DNA from: Amorphoplanes friuliensis DSM 7358
Lineage (GTDB): Bacteria; Actinomycetota; Actinomycetes; Mycobacteriales; Micromonosporaceae
Reading direction: 5' to 3'
DNA: 64,000 nucleotides
Assembly: GCF_000494755.1 (NCBI RefSeq)
Contig: NC_022657.1
Location: 1,774,001 to 1,838,000 of the forward strand
The translations under genes were made by a program, and so were the position numbers. Shown here piece by piece: positions 36,841 to 44,444 of this stretch (positions are counted from its first letter, which is position 1; each line of letters begins with the position of its first letter). The notes under the pieces are model-generated. The model had not been told where the DNA came from, did not search any database, and saw nothing but the letters and a program-made list of their open reading frames with translations.

Positions 36841-38240
36841 CAGCTGCAGCAGCCGCCGGCCTGCTCACCCTCGGCCGGGGTCGAGACGCTGACCAGGGTC
36901 AGCGGTGTGGACAACAGCCCGCCGGCGACGCCGGTCGCCAGGCCGCGCCCGGCAGGTTCCACAGCGGCCGGTGTCCCGCAGCAGCCGCCGTCGATGCTGT
37001 CGCTTTCCACCGGGACGTTGCTGTTGCAGACGCCCGTTTCCGGGAGGTCGAGTTGGACGTCGCGGGCTGCTTCCCAGTCGCCGGCGAGGGCGGCGACGAC
37101 CGAACGGGCCTGCTCGTAACCGGTGGCGAGCAGGAACGTGGGCGCCCGGCCGTAGGACTTGGCGCCGATGGCGTAGTAGTCCGGCTCGGGGTGGGTGAGC
37201 TCGGCGGCGCCGTGGGGTGGGACGGTGCCGCAGGAGTGCTCGTTCGGGTCGATGAGTGGGGCGAGGGTGCGGGCGGCACCCATGATGGGGTCGAGGTCGA
37301 GGCGTAGCTCGGTGGTGATGGTGTGGTCGGGCCGGAAGCCGGTCGCTGACACGATGCGGTCGGCGGCGATCGTACGGGTGCCGTCGGAGACCTCGACGCC
37401 ACCGCCAGGCAGTGGGCTCAGGGTTTGGACGGCGAAGCCGGTGACGAGGTTGATCCGGCCGGCCTCGACGTGCTCGCGCAGCACGGTCCCCAGAGCGCCG
37501 CGGGCGGGCAGGGCGTCGGCGCTTCCGCCGCCGTAGGTCCGCGCCGGGGTGTCCGCCCGGATCGCCCAGGTCACGTCGGTGCCGGGTGACTGGGCAAGCA
37601 GCAGCAGGGTGTTGGCGGCGGAGTAGCCGGCGCCGATGACAAGTACGCGCTTGCCCGCGAAGCGGTCGCGGTCGGCGCCGAGCACGTCGGGCAGGGCGTG
37701 CTCGAGGAACGACGACGACGCCGTCTCGCCGTGGGCGGGGATGCCGGAGGCGCCGAGCACGTTCGGGGTGTCCCAGGTGCCGGAGGCGTCGATGACGGCC
37801 CGGGCCAGGACTTCCTCGCCGTCGGCCAGACGGATCAGGAACGGCATGGTGTCGCGACCGGCGGTACGGAGGCGGTCGAGGCCGAGACGGGTCACGGCGG
37901 TGACGCGGGCGTTGTACCGCACGCTGGATTTGAGGGCGGCCAGGTCGGCCAAGGGCTGCAGATAGTCGGTGGCCAGTTGACCCCCGGTCGGCAGTTTGTC
38001 GTCGTCGGGACGCACCCAGCCGGCGTCGGTCAGCAGCCGGGCCGCGGCGGAGTCGATGTTGTAGCGCCAGGGGGAGAAGATCCGCACGTGGGCCCACTGG
38101 CGGACGGCGGCCGCGGCAGTGTCGCCGGCTTCCAGGACCGTGAACGTGATGCCGCGTTCGGCGAGGTGAGCGGCGGCGGCCAGACCGACCGGGCCGGCGC
38201 CGATGACAACAACGGGCAGGCCGTCGAGGGAAGTGCTCAC
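36840..38240 (-). CDS. arsO: ArsO-like flavin monooxygenase
   Basis: A 466-residue FAD/NAD(P)H protein of the ars operons. First dinucleotide fold VVVIGAGPVGLAAAAHLAER, second VLVIGAGYSAANTLLLLA, and the FAD-binding VSATGFRPDHTITTELRLDL. The C-terminal tail has two Cys pairs (SIDGGCCGTP and AGGCCS), suited to trivalent arsenic binding. It starts 12 nt after the ArsN-like stop and is coupled to the broken MFS gene. It most likely acts on an organic or inorganic arsenical; the exact reaction of ArsO is not settled. Confidence 0.85.
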   Translation of the reverse strand: MSTSLDGLPVVVIGAGPVGLAAAAHLAERGITFTVLEAGDTAAAAVRQWAHVRIFSPWRYNIDSAAARLLTDAGWVRPDDDKLPTGGQLATDYLQPLADLAALKSSVRYNARVTAVTRLGLDRLRTAGRDTMPFLIRLADGEEVLARAVIDASGTWDTPNVLGASGIPAHGETASSSFLEHALPDVLGADRDRFAGKRVLVIGAGYSAANTLLLLAQSPGTDVTWAIRADTPARTYGGGSADALPARGALGTVLREHVEAGRINLVTGFAVQTLSPLPGGGVEVSDGTRTIAADRIVSATGFRPDHTITTELRLDLDPIMGAARTLAPLIDPNEHSCGTVPPHGAAELTHPEPDYYAIGAKSYGRAPTFLLATGYEQARSVVAALAGDWEAARDVQLDLPETGVCNSNVPVESDSIDGGCCGTPAAVEPAGRGLATGVAGGLLSTPLTLVSVSTPAEGEQAGGCCS

Positions 38241-38251
38241 GCAAATTCCTT

Positions 38252-38746
38252 TCAGATGACGTACGGGCTGCGGCGTTCGAGGAACATGACGTCGCGCCAG
38301 CGGTTGTTGTGGGCCGCGTGGCGGCCGAGGCGTTCACGGACGCCGACGGTGCGGAAGCCGGCGGCGTGGTGCAGGGCCAGGCTGGCGGTGTTCTCGGGGA
38401 AGATCCCCGTTTGGAGGGTCCAGACGCCGGCCGCCTCGGTAGAGGTGATCAAGGCATCCAGCAGGGCGCGCCCGACGCCTCGCCGCTGTGCTGCCGGGTC
38501 GACGTAGACGGAATGCTCGACGACACCGGCGTAGACGGGCCGGGCGGAGACCGCCGAGGCCGCGATCCAGCCGAGGACCGTGCTGTCTACAGCAACAAAG
38601 CGGTGACCTGGCAGTTTGCCGGCATCGAACCGCTCCCAGCCGGGGGCGGTGTCTTCGAAGCTGGCGTCGCCGGCGTCGAGGCCGGCCTGGTAGATCGAGA
38701 TGACCTGTTCGGCGTCGTCGGCGCTCATGGCGCGAACAGTGACCAT
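38252..38746 (-). CDS. arsN: ArsN-like GNAT N-acetyltransferase
   Basis: About 164 residues from ATG 38746 (GAGGG upstream). GNAT motifs: acetyl-CoA loop VYVDPAAQRRGVGRALLDAL, preceded by AGVVEHSV, and the C-terminal ALHHAAGFRTVGVRERLGRH. The pattern VRAMSADDAEQVISIYQAGL matches the phosphinothricin/arsinothricin acetyltransferase group (PAT/ArsN1). In an ars locus it probably acetylates arsinothricin-like compounds. Divergent from arsR, so the shared intergenic region likely holds the ArsR operator. Confidence 0.82.
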   Translation of the reverse strand: MVTVRAMSADDAEQVISIYQAGLDAGDASFEDTAPGWERFDAGKLPGHRFVAVDSTVLGWIAASAVSARPVYAGVVEHSVYVDPAAQRRGVGRALLDALITSTEAAGVWTLQTGIFPENTASLALHHAAGFRTVGVRERLGRHAAHNNRWRDVMFLERRSPYVI

Positions 38747-38784
38747 GCTGCCCTCGCTTTGATTGCTGTCGAACTCGATGATTG

Positions 38785-38813
38785 TCGAATCCGACGGTTG
38801 CACGTGGATTCGA
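38785..38813. promoter_or_regulatory. Candidate ArsR operator
   Basis: TCGAATCC-N13-GGATTCGA, a perfect 8-bp inverted repeat, lies between the divergent arsN and arsR starts. A further TGTCGAA copy at 38767 forms a direct repeat with TGTCGAA at 38784. The position fits repression of both operons by ArsR. Confidence 0.55.
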
Positions 38814-38832
38814 TATCTGTCAACCTCGAAGG

Positions 38833-39180
38833 ATGTCAAAACCAGGGGTGGTGGCGTGCTGCCCGCCGATGGCCACGAGCCGTATTCCGGCGGAGTCTGC
38901 CGTCCCGCTGTCGCAGGCCTTCAAGGCGCTCGGCGACCCGATCAGGCTGCAGCTGATGTCGATGATCGCCTCCGCCGAGGGTGGCGAGATCTGCGTCTGT
39001 GATCTCACCCCCGCGTTCGAGATCTCCGGGCCGACGATCTCGCACCACCTCAAGGTCCTGCGTGAGGCCGGGCTGGTCGACGCCGAACGCCGCGCGAGCT
39101 GGGTCTACTACCGCCCGCGGCCGGAGATGATGCGGCGGCTGGCCACCCTGCTCGCCATCGACGAAACGGTCAGCCCATAG
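38833..39180 (+). CDS. arsR: ArsR-family arsenic-responsive repressor
   Basis: About 115 residues from ATG 38833 (ATG 38869 is an alternative; GAAGG touches 38833 directly). Winged helix-turn-helix: LSQAFKALGDPIRLQLMSMI, then FEISGPTISHHLKVLREAGL and the wing ERRASWVYYRP. The cysteines C54 and C56 in EICVCDLTP are the usual As(III)/Sb(III) site; a further pair C9-C10 near the N-terminus could also take part. First gene of arsR-aquaporin-arsC. Confidence 0.9.
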   Translation: MSKPGVVACCPPMATSRIPAESAVPLSQAFKALGDPIRLQLMSMIASAEGGEICVCDLTPAFEISGPTISHHLKVLREAGLVDAERRASWVYYRPRPEMMRRLATLLAIDETVSP

Positions 39181-39881
39181 ACACCCGGATCTCCGCCTGG
39201 CGGCGACTGCTTTCCGAATTCCTCGGTACGGCGCTGCTGGTGGCCGCCGTTGTCGGGTCCGGGATCATGGCGGCCACGCTGTCGCCGGACGACGTCGGGC
39301 TGCAGCTGCTGGAGAATTCCGTCGCCACGGCGTTTGCTCTCGGAGCGCTGATTCTGGTCTTCGGACCGGTTTCCGGCGCCCACTTCAACCCCGTGGTCTC
39401 CGCGGCCGACTGGTTCCTCGGCCGGCGCGACGGTACGGGTCTGAGCGCCGCCCAGCTCGGTGGTTACGCCGTGGCCCAGACCACCGGGGCGATCGCCGGT
39501 TCGGTGCTGGCCAACCTGATGTTCGATCTGGCCGCAGTGGACTTCTCGGGCAAGGACCGGTCCGCCGGGCACCTGTGGCTGGGTGAGGTCGTCGCCACCG
39601 CCGGACTGATCCTGCTGATCTTCGCCCTCGCGCGCTCCGGGCGTTCCGCGGTCGCCCCGGCGGCGGTCGGAGCGTACATCGGGGCCGCGTACTGGTTCAC
39701 GTCCTCGACGAGTTTTGCCAACCCGGCCGTGACGATCGGCCGGGCGTTCACCGACACCTTCGCCGGGATCGCGCCCGGCTCGGTGCCCGGCTTCATCGTC
39801 GCGCAACTCGTCGGCCTCGTCGTCGGCGCCGGGTTGCTGCTCGTCCTGTACCCGTCGTCCGACAGGAGTCCCGTCCGATGA
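39177..39881 (+). CDS. Aquaglyceroporin (MIP) of the ars operon, unusual start
   Basis: A major intrinsic protein with the two asparagine motifs HFNPVVS and FANPAVTIGRAF and about six helices. The first helix (RRLLSEFLGTALLVAAVVGS) begins upstream of the first ordinary start codon, GTG 39240, which would cut it in half. In frame, the only candidates are CTG 39207 and ATA 39177; ATA overlaps the arsR stop as ATAG. I give 39177 as a tentative start. In AqpS-ArsC systems such a channel exports arsenite formed by ArsC. It overlaps arsC by 4 nt. Confidence 0.8.
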   Translation: MDTRISAWRRLLSEFLGTALLVAAVVGSGIMAATLSPDDVGLQLLENSVATAFALGALILVFGPVSGAHFNPVVSAADWFLGRRDGTGLSAAQLGGYAVAQTTGAIAGSVLANLMFDLAAVDFSGKDRSAGHLWLGEVVATAGLILLIFALARSGRSAVAPAAVGAYIGAAYWFTSSTSFANPAVTIGRAFTDTFAGIAPGSVPGFIVAQLVGLVVGAGLLLVLYPSSDRSPVR

Positions 39882-40273
39882 GTAAGCCCAGCGTGCTGTT
39901 CGTGTGCGTGCACAACGCCGGTCGTTCGCAGATGGCGGCCGGGTGGTTGCGCCACCTGGCCGGCGACCGGGTCGAGGTGCGCTCGGCCGGCTCCGAACCC
40001 GGCGACCGGATCAACCCCGCGGCGGTCGAGGCCATGGCCGAGGTCGGTATCGACATCACCGGCCAGACCCCGAAGAAGCTCGAGTGGGAAACCGCCGAGA
40101 GCAGCGACGTGATCATCACCATGGGCTGCGGCGACGCCTGCCCGATCTTCCCCGGCAAACGGTACGAGGACTGGAAACTCGAGGATCCGGCCGGCAAGGG
40201 TGTCGAGTCGGTGCGCCCGATCCGCGACGAGATCAGGTCCCGGGTCGAGAAGCTGCTCGCCGAGCTCGGCTGA
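39878..40273 (+). CDS. arsC: Arsenate reductase (low-Mr phosphatase fold)
   Basis: 131 residues. The P-loop VCVHNAGRSQ contains the catalytic C10, and the redox cysteines C84 and C88 lie in TMGCGDACP, so the complete Cys triad is present. EDWKLEDPAGKG carries the catalytic Asp. Either thioredoxin or mycothiol could be the reductant. ATG overlaps the aquaporin stop. It reduces arsenate to arsenite, which then leaves through the channel. Confidence 0.93.
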   Translation: MSKPSVLFVCVHNAGRSQMAAGWLRHLAGDRVEVRSAGSEPGDRINPAAVEAMAEVGIDITGQTPKKLEWETAESSDVIITMGCGDACPIFPGKRYEDWKLEDPAGKGVESVRPIRDEIRSRVEKLLAELG

Positions 40274-40279
40274 CCGGCC

Positions 40280-40648
40280 TCAGAGGTCGGCGAAGCTCTT
40301 GATGCCGGCCGCCTCGAGAATCTCCGCCCGGACCTCCGGACAGGCCTTCTCGGTCTGCGCGTCGAGCGCCTCGCCGTCGGCCAGCTTCTCGTGATTCTCG
40401 TAGAAGCCGGCCAGGCTCATGGCCAGCTGCGCCATCGCACCGACCTCGGACCCAACCGCCTTGATCCGGGGCAGCTCCTTCTTCAGGTGCGCACAAACGT
40501 CCTTGCCGTCGCCGGAGTCGTCGGCCGCTGCCGCCGCGGGTGCCGCAGCCTTGACGTCCCCACTCCCGTCGGTGCCCGAGGCCGAACACCCTGCTGATCC
40601 GAGCGCGACAACCGCGGCCACACCCACCAGAACCCGTCGAAGACTCAT
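40280..40648 (-). CDS. Small lipoprotein
   Basis: 122 residues with a signal peptide ending in lipobox GSAGC (C21), a low-complexity Ala/Asp linker, and a helical domain with two cysteines (DVCAHLKKELPRI, EKACPEVRAEI). A similar architecture is seen in the lipoprotein at 47242, which may be a distant relative. Function unknown. Convergent with arsC. Confidence 0.8.
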   Translation of the reverse strand: MSLRRVLVGVAAVVALGSAGCSASGTDGSGDVKAAAPAAAAADDSGDGKDVCAHLKKELPRIKAVGSEVGAMAQLAMSLAGFYENHEKLADGEALDAQTEKACPEVRAEILEAAGIKSFADL

Positions 40649-40733
40649 GCGAGCAGTGCAGCAGCCCGCCCTGAAGAACCGCTAAAGGCGGCGGGTGGCT
40701 ACTTGTCGACAGTTCGGGGGGTGGTGGCGGCAC

Positions 40734-40739
40734 TACGCT
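40734..40739 (+). promoter_or_regulatory. -10 box before the CHAT gene
   Basis: TACGCT lies 6 nt before GTG 40746 with no ribosome binding site between; supports a leaderless start there rather than the in-frame GTG 40695. Confidence 0.5.
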
Positions 40740-40745
40740 CCGGTT

Positions 40746-43340
40746 GTGGGTGAGGCTGACCGGATCGACGAGTTGCGTGCGGCTGTGCACAGTGATCCTC
40801 AGCGGGTCGCTGAGACGGCGTCGAAGCTGGCGCGCGACGAGCGTGATCCGGCCACGCTGAGCCGCATTCTGGCCGTGCTGGGCCGGGCGCGGCGGGCGCT
40901 CGGGGCGATGGAGCTGGCCGAGGCCGACCTCGTGGCGTCGCTGGCCGCGGCCCGCGAGGCCGGGGATGACGAGCTGGCCGCCGACGCGCATCTGGGTACG
41001 GCCGGCGTGTACGCGTTCACGGGCCGTTCGACCGAGGCACTGTCCGAGCTGGACCAGGTGCACAGGCTGGGGTCGCAGAAGATCCGGGCGTACGCGAACC
41101 TGCAACGTGCCGCCCTGGAGCAGCGGATCGGGCGCCCGCGCGAGGCTCTGGCCGGGTACGAGAAGGCCTTGCCCATGCTGCGGCAGCTCGACGCCCGGGT
41201 CGACATCGCGATGGTGCTGATGAACCGTGGTGTGCTGCGGACGCAGCTCGGCGAGTGTGACGCCGCGGTGGCCGACCTGAGCGAGGCCGAGCGGCTGTTC
41301 AGTGAGGACGGGAACACGTACGCGACAGCGCAGACCTGGCACGGGCTCGGCTGGGCGTACGCGGGGAAGGGTGATCTGGCCGCGGCCCTGCGGTATCTCG
41401 ATCGGGCGGCCGACCGGTTCCACGAGCTGGGCCACGCGGCGCCGGAGGTCGAGGTGGACCGGGGTGAGGTGCTGCTCGCGGCCGGGTTGTGCGGGCTGGC
41501 CGCGCAGACCGCGCTCGAGGCCGCGCGGCGTCAGGCGGCGGCGGGCAACAACTGGCAGGTGGCGCAGGCGTGGCTGCTGTGTGCCCGCGCGCACCTGCTC
41601 GACGGTGATCGGGTTGCGGCCGCTGGTTATGCCGAGCGGGCCCGGACGATCTTCGCCGAGCACGGTTCGGCGGCGTGGGAGCAGGCGGCGCGGCTGGAGG
41701 TCATCCGGTCTGCGGTGCAGCCGCCGGACATCGCTGAGCTGCGCGAACTTGCCGCCCGGCTGGACGAGGCCGGCAACGCCCGGGTTGCGGCGAGCGCGCT
41801 GGCGCTGGCCGGGGCGGCCGCCGCCGACGCCGGTGATCTCGAGCTGGCGAGCGCCCTGTCCGCCGATTGCCTGCGCCGGGCGGTCCGGCTCGGCCTTTTT
41901 GAGGTACGCATGCAGGCGCGCTACGCAACAGCGGTCTGCGCGGCGGCCCGGGGCGACGACCCGTCGGCCCGTCGTCAGGTCCGCATCGGGCTGGCCGATC
42001 TGCGCAGGCACCGCGCCTCGGTGGCGGCGACGGACGCGCAGACCGCGGTGGCGATCCACGCCGGGCAGCTCGCCAACCTCGGCCTGCGTCTGGCGGTACG
42101 CAGTGGTTCAGCCGCTGCGGTGCTGGACTGTCTGGAACGGGTTCGTGACGCCGGCCCGGCCCGCCCCGCGCCGCTGCCACCGGATGACGCTGCCCTGGCC
42201 GCGCGGCTGAGTGAGCTGCGGGCTGTGGTGGCGCAGATGCGGACGGCCGAGGGCGAGGCCCGGGACACCGCCGACCTGGTACGCCGGCAGCGGCAGCTCG
42301 AGCACCTGATCCACCGGCACCGGCTGCGAACGACGGGGGAGAGCACCGGGTTCCGCGCGAGCAGCCGGGTGCCGATCGCAGGGCTGCGCGCGGCGTTGGC
42401 CGGTGGGTGTCTCATCGCGCTGGCCGAGGTCGACGATCGGCTCATCGGTGTCACGGTGGGGCCTTCACGGCGTACCCGGGTGAAGGATCTCGGACCGTGC
42501 GGTGCCCCCCGGGATGCGGTGGCGGCGGGGTCGGCCGCGTTGCGGGCGCTGCTCACCCGCCCGGCCGGCCGGGGGCGCGACGCCCGGCTCGCGTTGCTGC
42601 GGCGGGCGGTCGGTGCGCTCGACGCCCTGGTCGCGCGGCTGGTCGACGGGGACGGACCGGTGGTGCTGGTCGTTCCGGCGGCGCTGCACGGCGCCGCCTG
42701 GCAACTCCTGCCGTCGCTGTCGGGACGCCCGGTCACGGTGACACCGTCAGCGGGCTGGTGGCTGTCAGCGGGGCCGGCGGAAGAGCAGCCGGGTCGTGTT
42801 GTGGTTGTCGCGGGACCGAGGCTGACGGCAGCTGCCGACGAAGCCGCGGCGGTGGCCGACCGTCACGACAACGCGGTCCTGCTGACCGGCGCGGACGCGA
42901 CGACCACCGCGGTGCTGGCCGGGATGGCGGGCGCGAGTGTCGCGCACATCGCCTGTCACGGTCGCATACGCGACGACAATGCCCTCTGGTCGTCGCTGGA
43001 GCTGTTTGATGGTCCTCTCTACCTGTACGACCTGGAGCGCCACGGCCGCCTGCCGTCGCTCGTGGTGCTGTCCGGCTGCGACACCGGGGCCGGGGTGCGG
43101 GTCGGCGACCAACTGATCGGACTGTCCACAGTGCTGCTTCAACACGGAACCCGGTCGCTGATCGCGGCGCGCTGCGCCATCCCCGACTCGCCGGTGACCG
43201 GCGCGACGATGGCGGACCTGCACGGGTTGCTCGCCAAAGGTGTGCTGCCCGGGAAGGCCCTGTCCGAGCTGTCGGCCGGCTGGGATCGGGGCGAGCCGAC
43301 CGCGCTCGTCGCCGCGTCCCTCGGCTGTTTCGGGGAGTAG
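40746..43340 (+). CDS. TPR-CHAT caspase-like protease
   Basis: About 864 residues. The first ~450 residues are TPR-like helical repeats (for example RALGAMELAEADLVASLAAA and YATAQTWHGLGWAYAGKGDL). The C-terminal ~330 residues form a CHAT domain of caspase-like peptidases with the catalytic His738 in VAHIACHGRI and Cys778 in LVVLSGCDTGAGV, followed by DQLIGLSTVLLQHGTRSLIA. CHAT proteases are activated by partners and cut specific proteins. The sigma factor gene starts 2 nt after the stop, so the two are cotranscribed; the protease may control the sigma factor or a protein linked to it. Confidence 0.92.
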   Translation: MGEADRIDELRAAVHSDPQRVAETASKLARDERDPATLSRILAVLGRARRALGAMELAEADLVASLAAAREAGDDELAADAHLGTAGVYAFTGRSTEALSELDQVHRLGSQKIRAYANLQRAALEQRIGRPREALAGYEKALPMLRQLDARVDIAMVLMNRGVLRTQLGECDAAVADLSEAERLFSEDGNTYATAQTWHGLGWAYAGKGDLAAALRYLDRAADRFHELGHAAPEVEVDRGEVLLAAGLCGLAAQTALEAARRQAAAGNNWQVAQAWLLCARAHLLDGDRVAAAGYAERARTIFAEHGSAAWEQAARLEVIRSAVQPPDIAELRELAARLDEAGNARVAASALALAGAAAADAGDLELASALSADCLRRAVRLGLFEVRMQARYATAVCAAARGDDPSARRQVRIGLADLRRHRASVAATDAQTAVAIHAGQLANLGLRLAVRSGSAAAVLDCLERVRDAGPARPAPLPPDDAALAARLSELRAVVAQMRTAEGEARDTADLVRRQRQLEHLIHRHRLRTTGESTGFRASSRVPIAGLRAALAGGCLIALAEVDDRLIGVTVGPSRRTRVKDLGPCGAPRDAVAAGSAALRALLTRPAGRGRDARLALLRRAVGALDALVARLVDGDGPVVLVVPAALHGAAWQLLPSLSGRPVTVTPSAGWWLSAGPAEEQPGRVVVVAGPRLTAAADEAAAVADRHDNAVLLTGADATTTAVLAGMAGASVAHIACHGRIRDDNALWSSLELFDGPLYLYDLERHGRLPSLVVLSGCDTGAGVRVGDQLIGLSTVLLQHGTRSLIAARCAIPDSPVTGATMADLHGLLAKGVLPGKALSELSAGWDRGEPTALVAASLGCFGE

Positions 43341-43342
43341 GC

Positions 43343-43903
43343 GTGCCGGAGAGCGTGACCGACGGGGATCTGATCGCCGCCCTCGGCGCGGGCGGCGACG
43401 TCGCCCGGCAGGCCTGGTCGATGCTGGTCCCGCGGCATTCCCCCAAGATGTGGGCCGTTGCCCGCTCGTTCGCCATCGACGCCCAGACGGCCGAGGACCT
43501 GGTGCAGACGGCCTGGTTGCGGCTGCTGAGCCGCGCCGATCAGCTGCGTGACCCGCAAGCGGTCGGCCCCTGGCTGTGCATGATCGTGCGCAACGAGGCC
43601 CGCCGGCTGACCACACGCCGCCGCGAGATCCCGGCCGAGGCGCCGATCGAGCACCGACCCGCGGTGGTCGACGCACCCGACGCGCGGCTGCTGCGCGCGG
43701 AACGTGACCGGGCGGTGCGGCTCGCCTTCAGCCGTCTCGGCCCGGAGTGCCGTCAGCTGCTGCAACTGCTGCTGGCCGATCCGCCGCTGAGCTACGACGA
43801 GATCGCCGCCGCGCTGGACCGCCCGCGGGGGTCGCTGGGTCCGAGCCGGCGCCGGTGCCTGCAACGCCTCCGCGATCAGCTTCCACCGGGATACGAGTCG
43901 TGA
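43343..43903 (+). CDS. ECF-type RNA polymerase sigma factor
   Basis: 186 residues. Region 2: ARQAWSMLVPRHSPKMWAVA and TAEDLVQTAWLRLLSRADQL (core-binding and -10 recognition). Region 4: RLGPECRQLLQLLLADPPLS, YDEIAAALDRPRGSLGPSRR (helix-turn-helix). There is no obvious membrane anti-sigma factor beside it. GTG start with GGGGAG within the end of the CHAT gene. Its target promoters probably include the downstream genes. Confidence 0.92.
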   Translation: MPESVTDGDLIAALGAGGDVARQAWSMLVPRHSPKMWAVARSFAIDAQTAEDLVQTAWLRLLSRADQLRDPQAVGPWLCMIVRNEARRLTTRRREIPAEAPIEHRPAVVDAPDARLLRAERDRAVRLAFSRLGPECRQLLQLLLADPPLSYDEIAAALDRPRGSLGPSRRRCLQRLRDQLPPGYES

Positions 43904-43967
43904 ACGCCGTATCTGCCGCGGCGTTCGCGGGTCATGGGTACGCACAGTGTGAAGAGGAGGACGTCAG

Positions 43968-44435
43968 GTGAACGGCCAGCGTGATGACGAGTCGGTGCCC
44001 GCGGATGAGGCGCGGCTGCTCGACGCACTCGGCCGGGCACTGGGCCCCGATCCGCTCCCCGCCGGTCTGCTCGGCCGCGTCGAGGAGCTCATCGTTCTGC
44101 GGGACCTCGACGCGGCCGTCGCCGAGTTGCTCGACCGCCCGGTCGCCGAGCCCGCGGGCATGCGCGGCGGCATCAACGACGGGCGGCTGCAGTTCGAGTC
44201 GGCGGACGGGTCGGTGGCGCTGGAAGTCGTGGCGGAGACCGGGCGGCTCGTCGGCCAGGTCCTGCTCGGCGACCTGACCGAGGTGGCCCTGGAACGTCCG
44301 GCGGGCACCGTGGCCACCGGCGCCGTCGACGATCTCGGCCGTTTCTCCTTGGAGCACTCCGGTTCCGGACCCGGCCGGCTGCGGTTGATCGGCACCACTG
44401 CCGGTCCGATCGCCACCGACTGGTTCCTTCTGTGA
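43968..44435 (+). CDS. Small beta-rich protein of the CHAT-sigma locus
   Basis: 155 residues: an acidic helical N-terminus (about 60 residues, with LDALGRALGPDPLPAGLLGR) and a C-terminal beta-sandwich-like domain (GRLQFESADGSVALEVVAET, GPGRLRLIGTTAGPIATDWF). No signal peptide. I cannot name the family; it lies where an anti-sigma factor or a protease substrate would be expected. GAGGAGG before GTG 43968. Cotranscribed with sigma factor and subtilase. Confidence 0.8.
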   Translation: MNGQRDDESVPADEARLLDALGRALGPDPLPAGLLGRVEELIVLRDLDAAVAELLDRPVAEPAGMRGGINDGRLQFESADGSVALEVVAETGRLVGQVLLGDLTEVALERPAGTVATGAVDDLGRFSLEHSGSGPGRLRLIGTTAGPIATDWFLL

Positions 44436-44444
44436 GGAGCACCC

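Noticed and set aside
43343..44435. 155-residue protein as a membrane anti-sigma factor
   Set aside because: It has no membrane segment and no zinc-binding anti-sigma motif, so this role is only a possibility.
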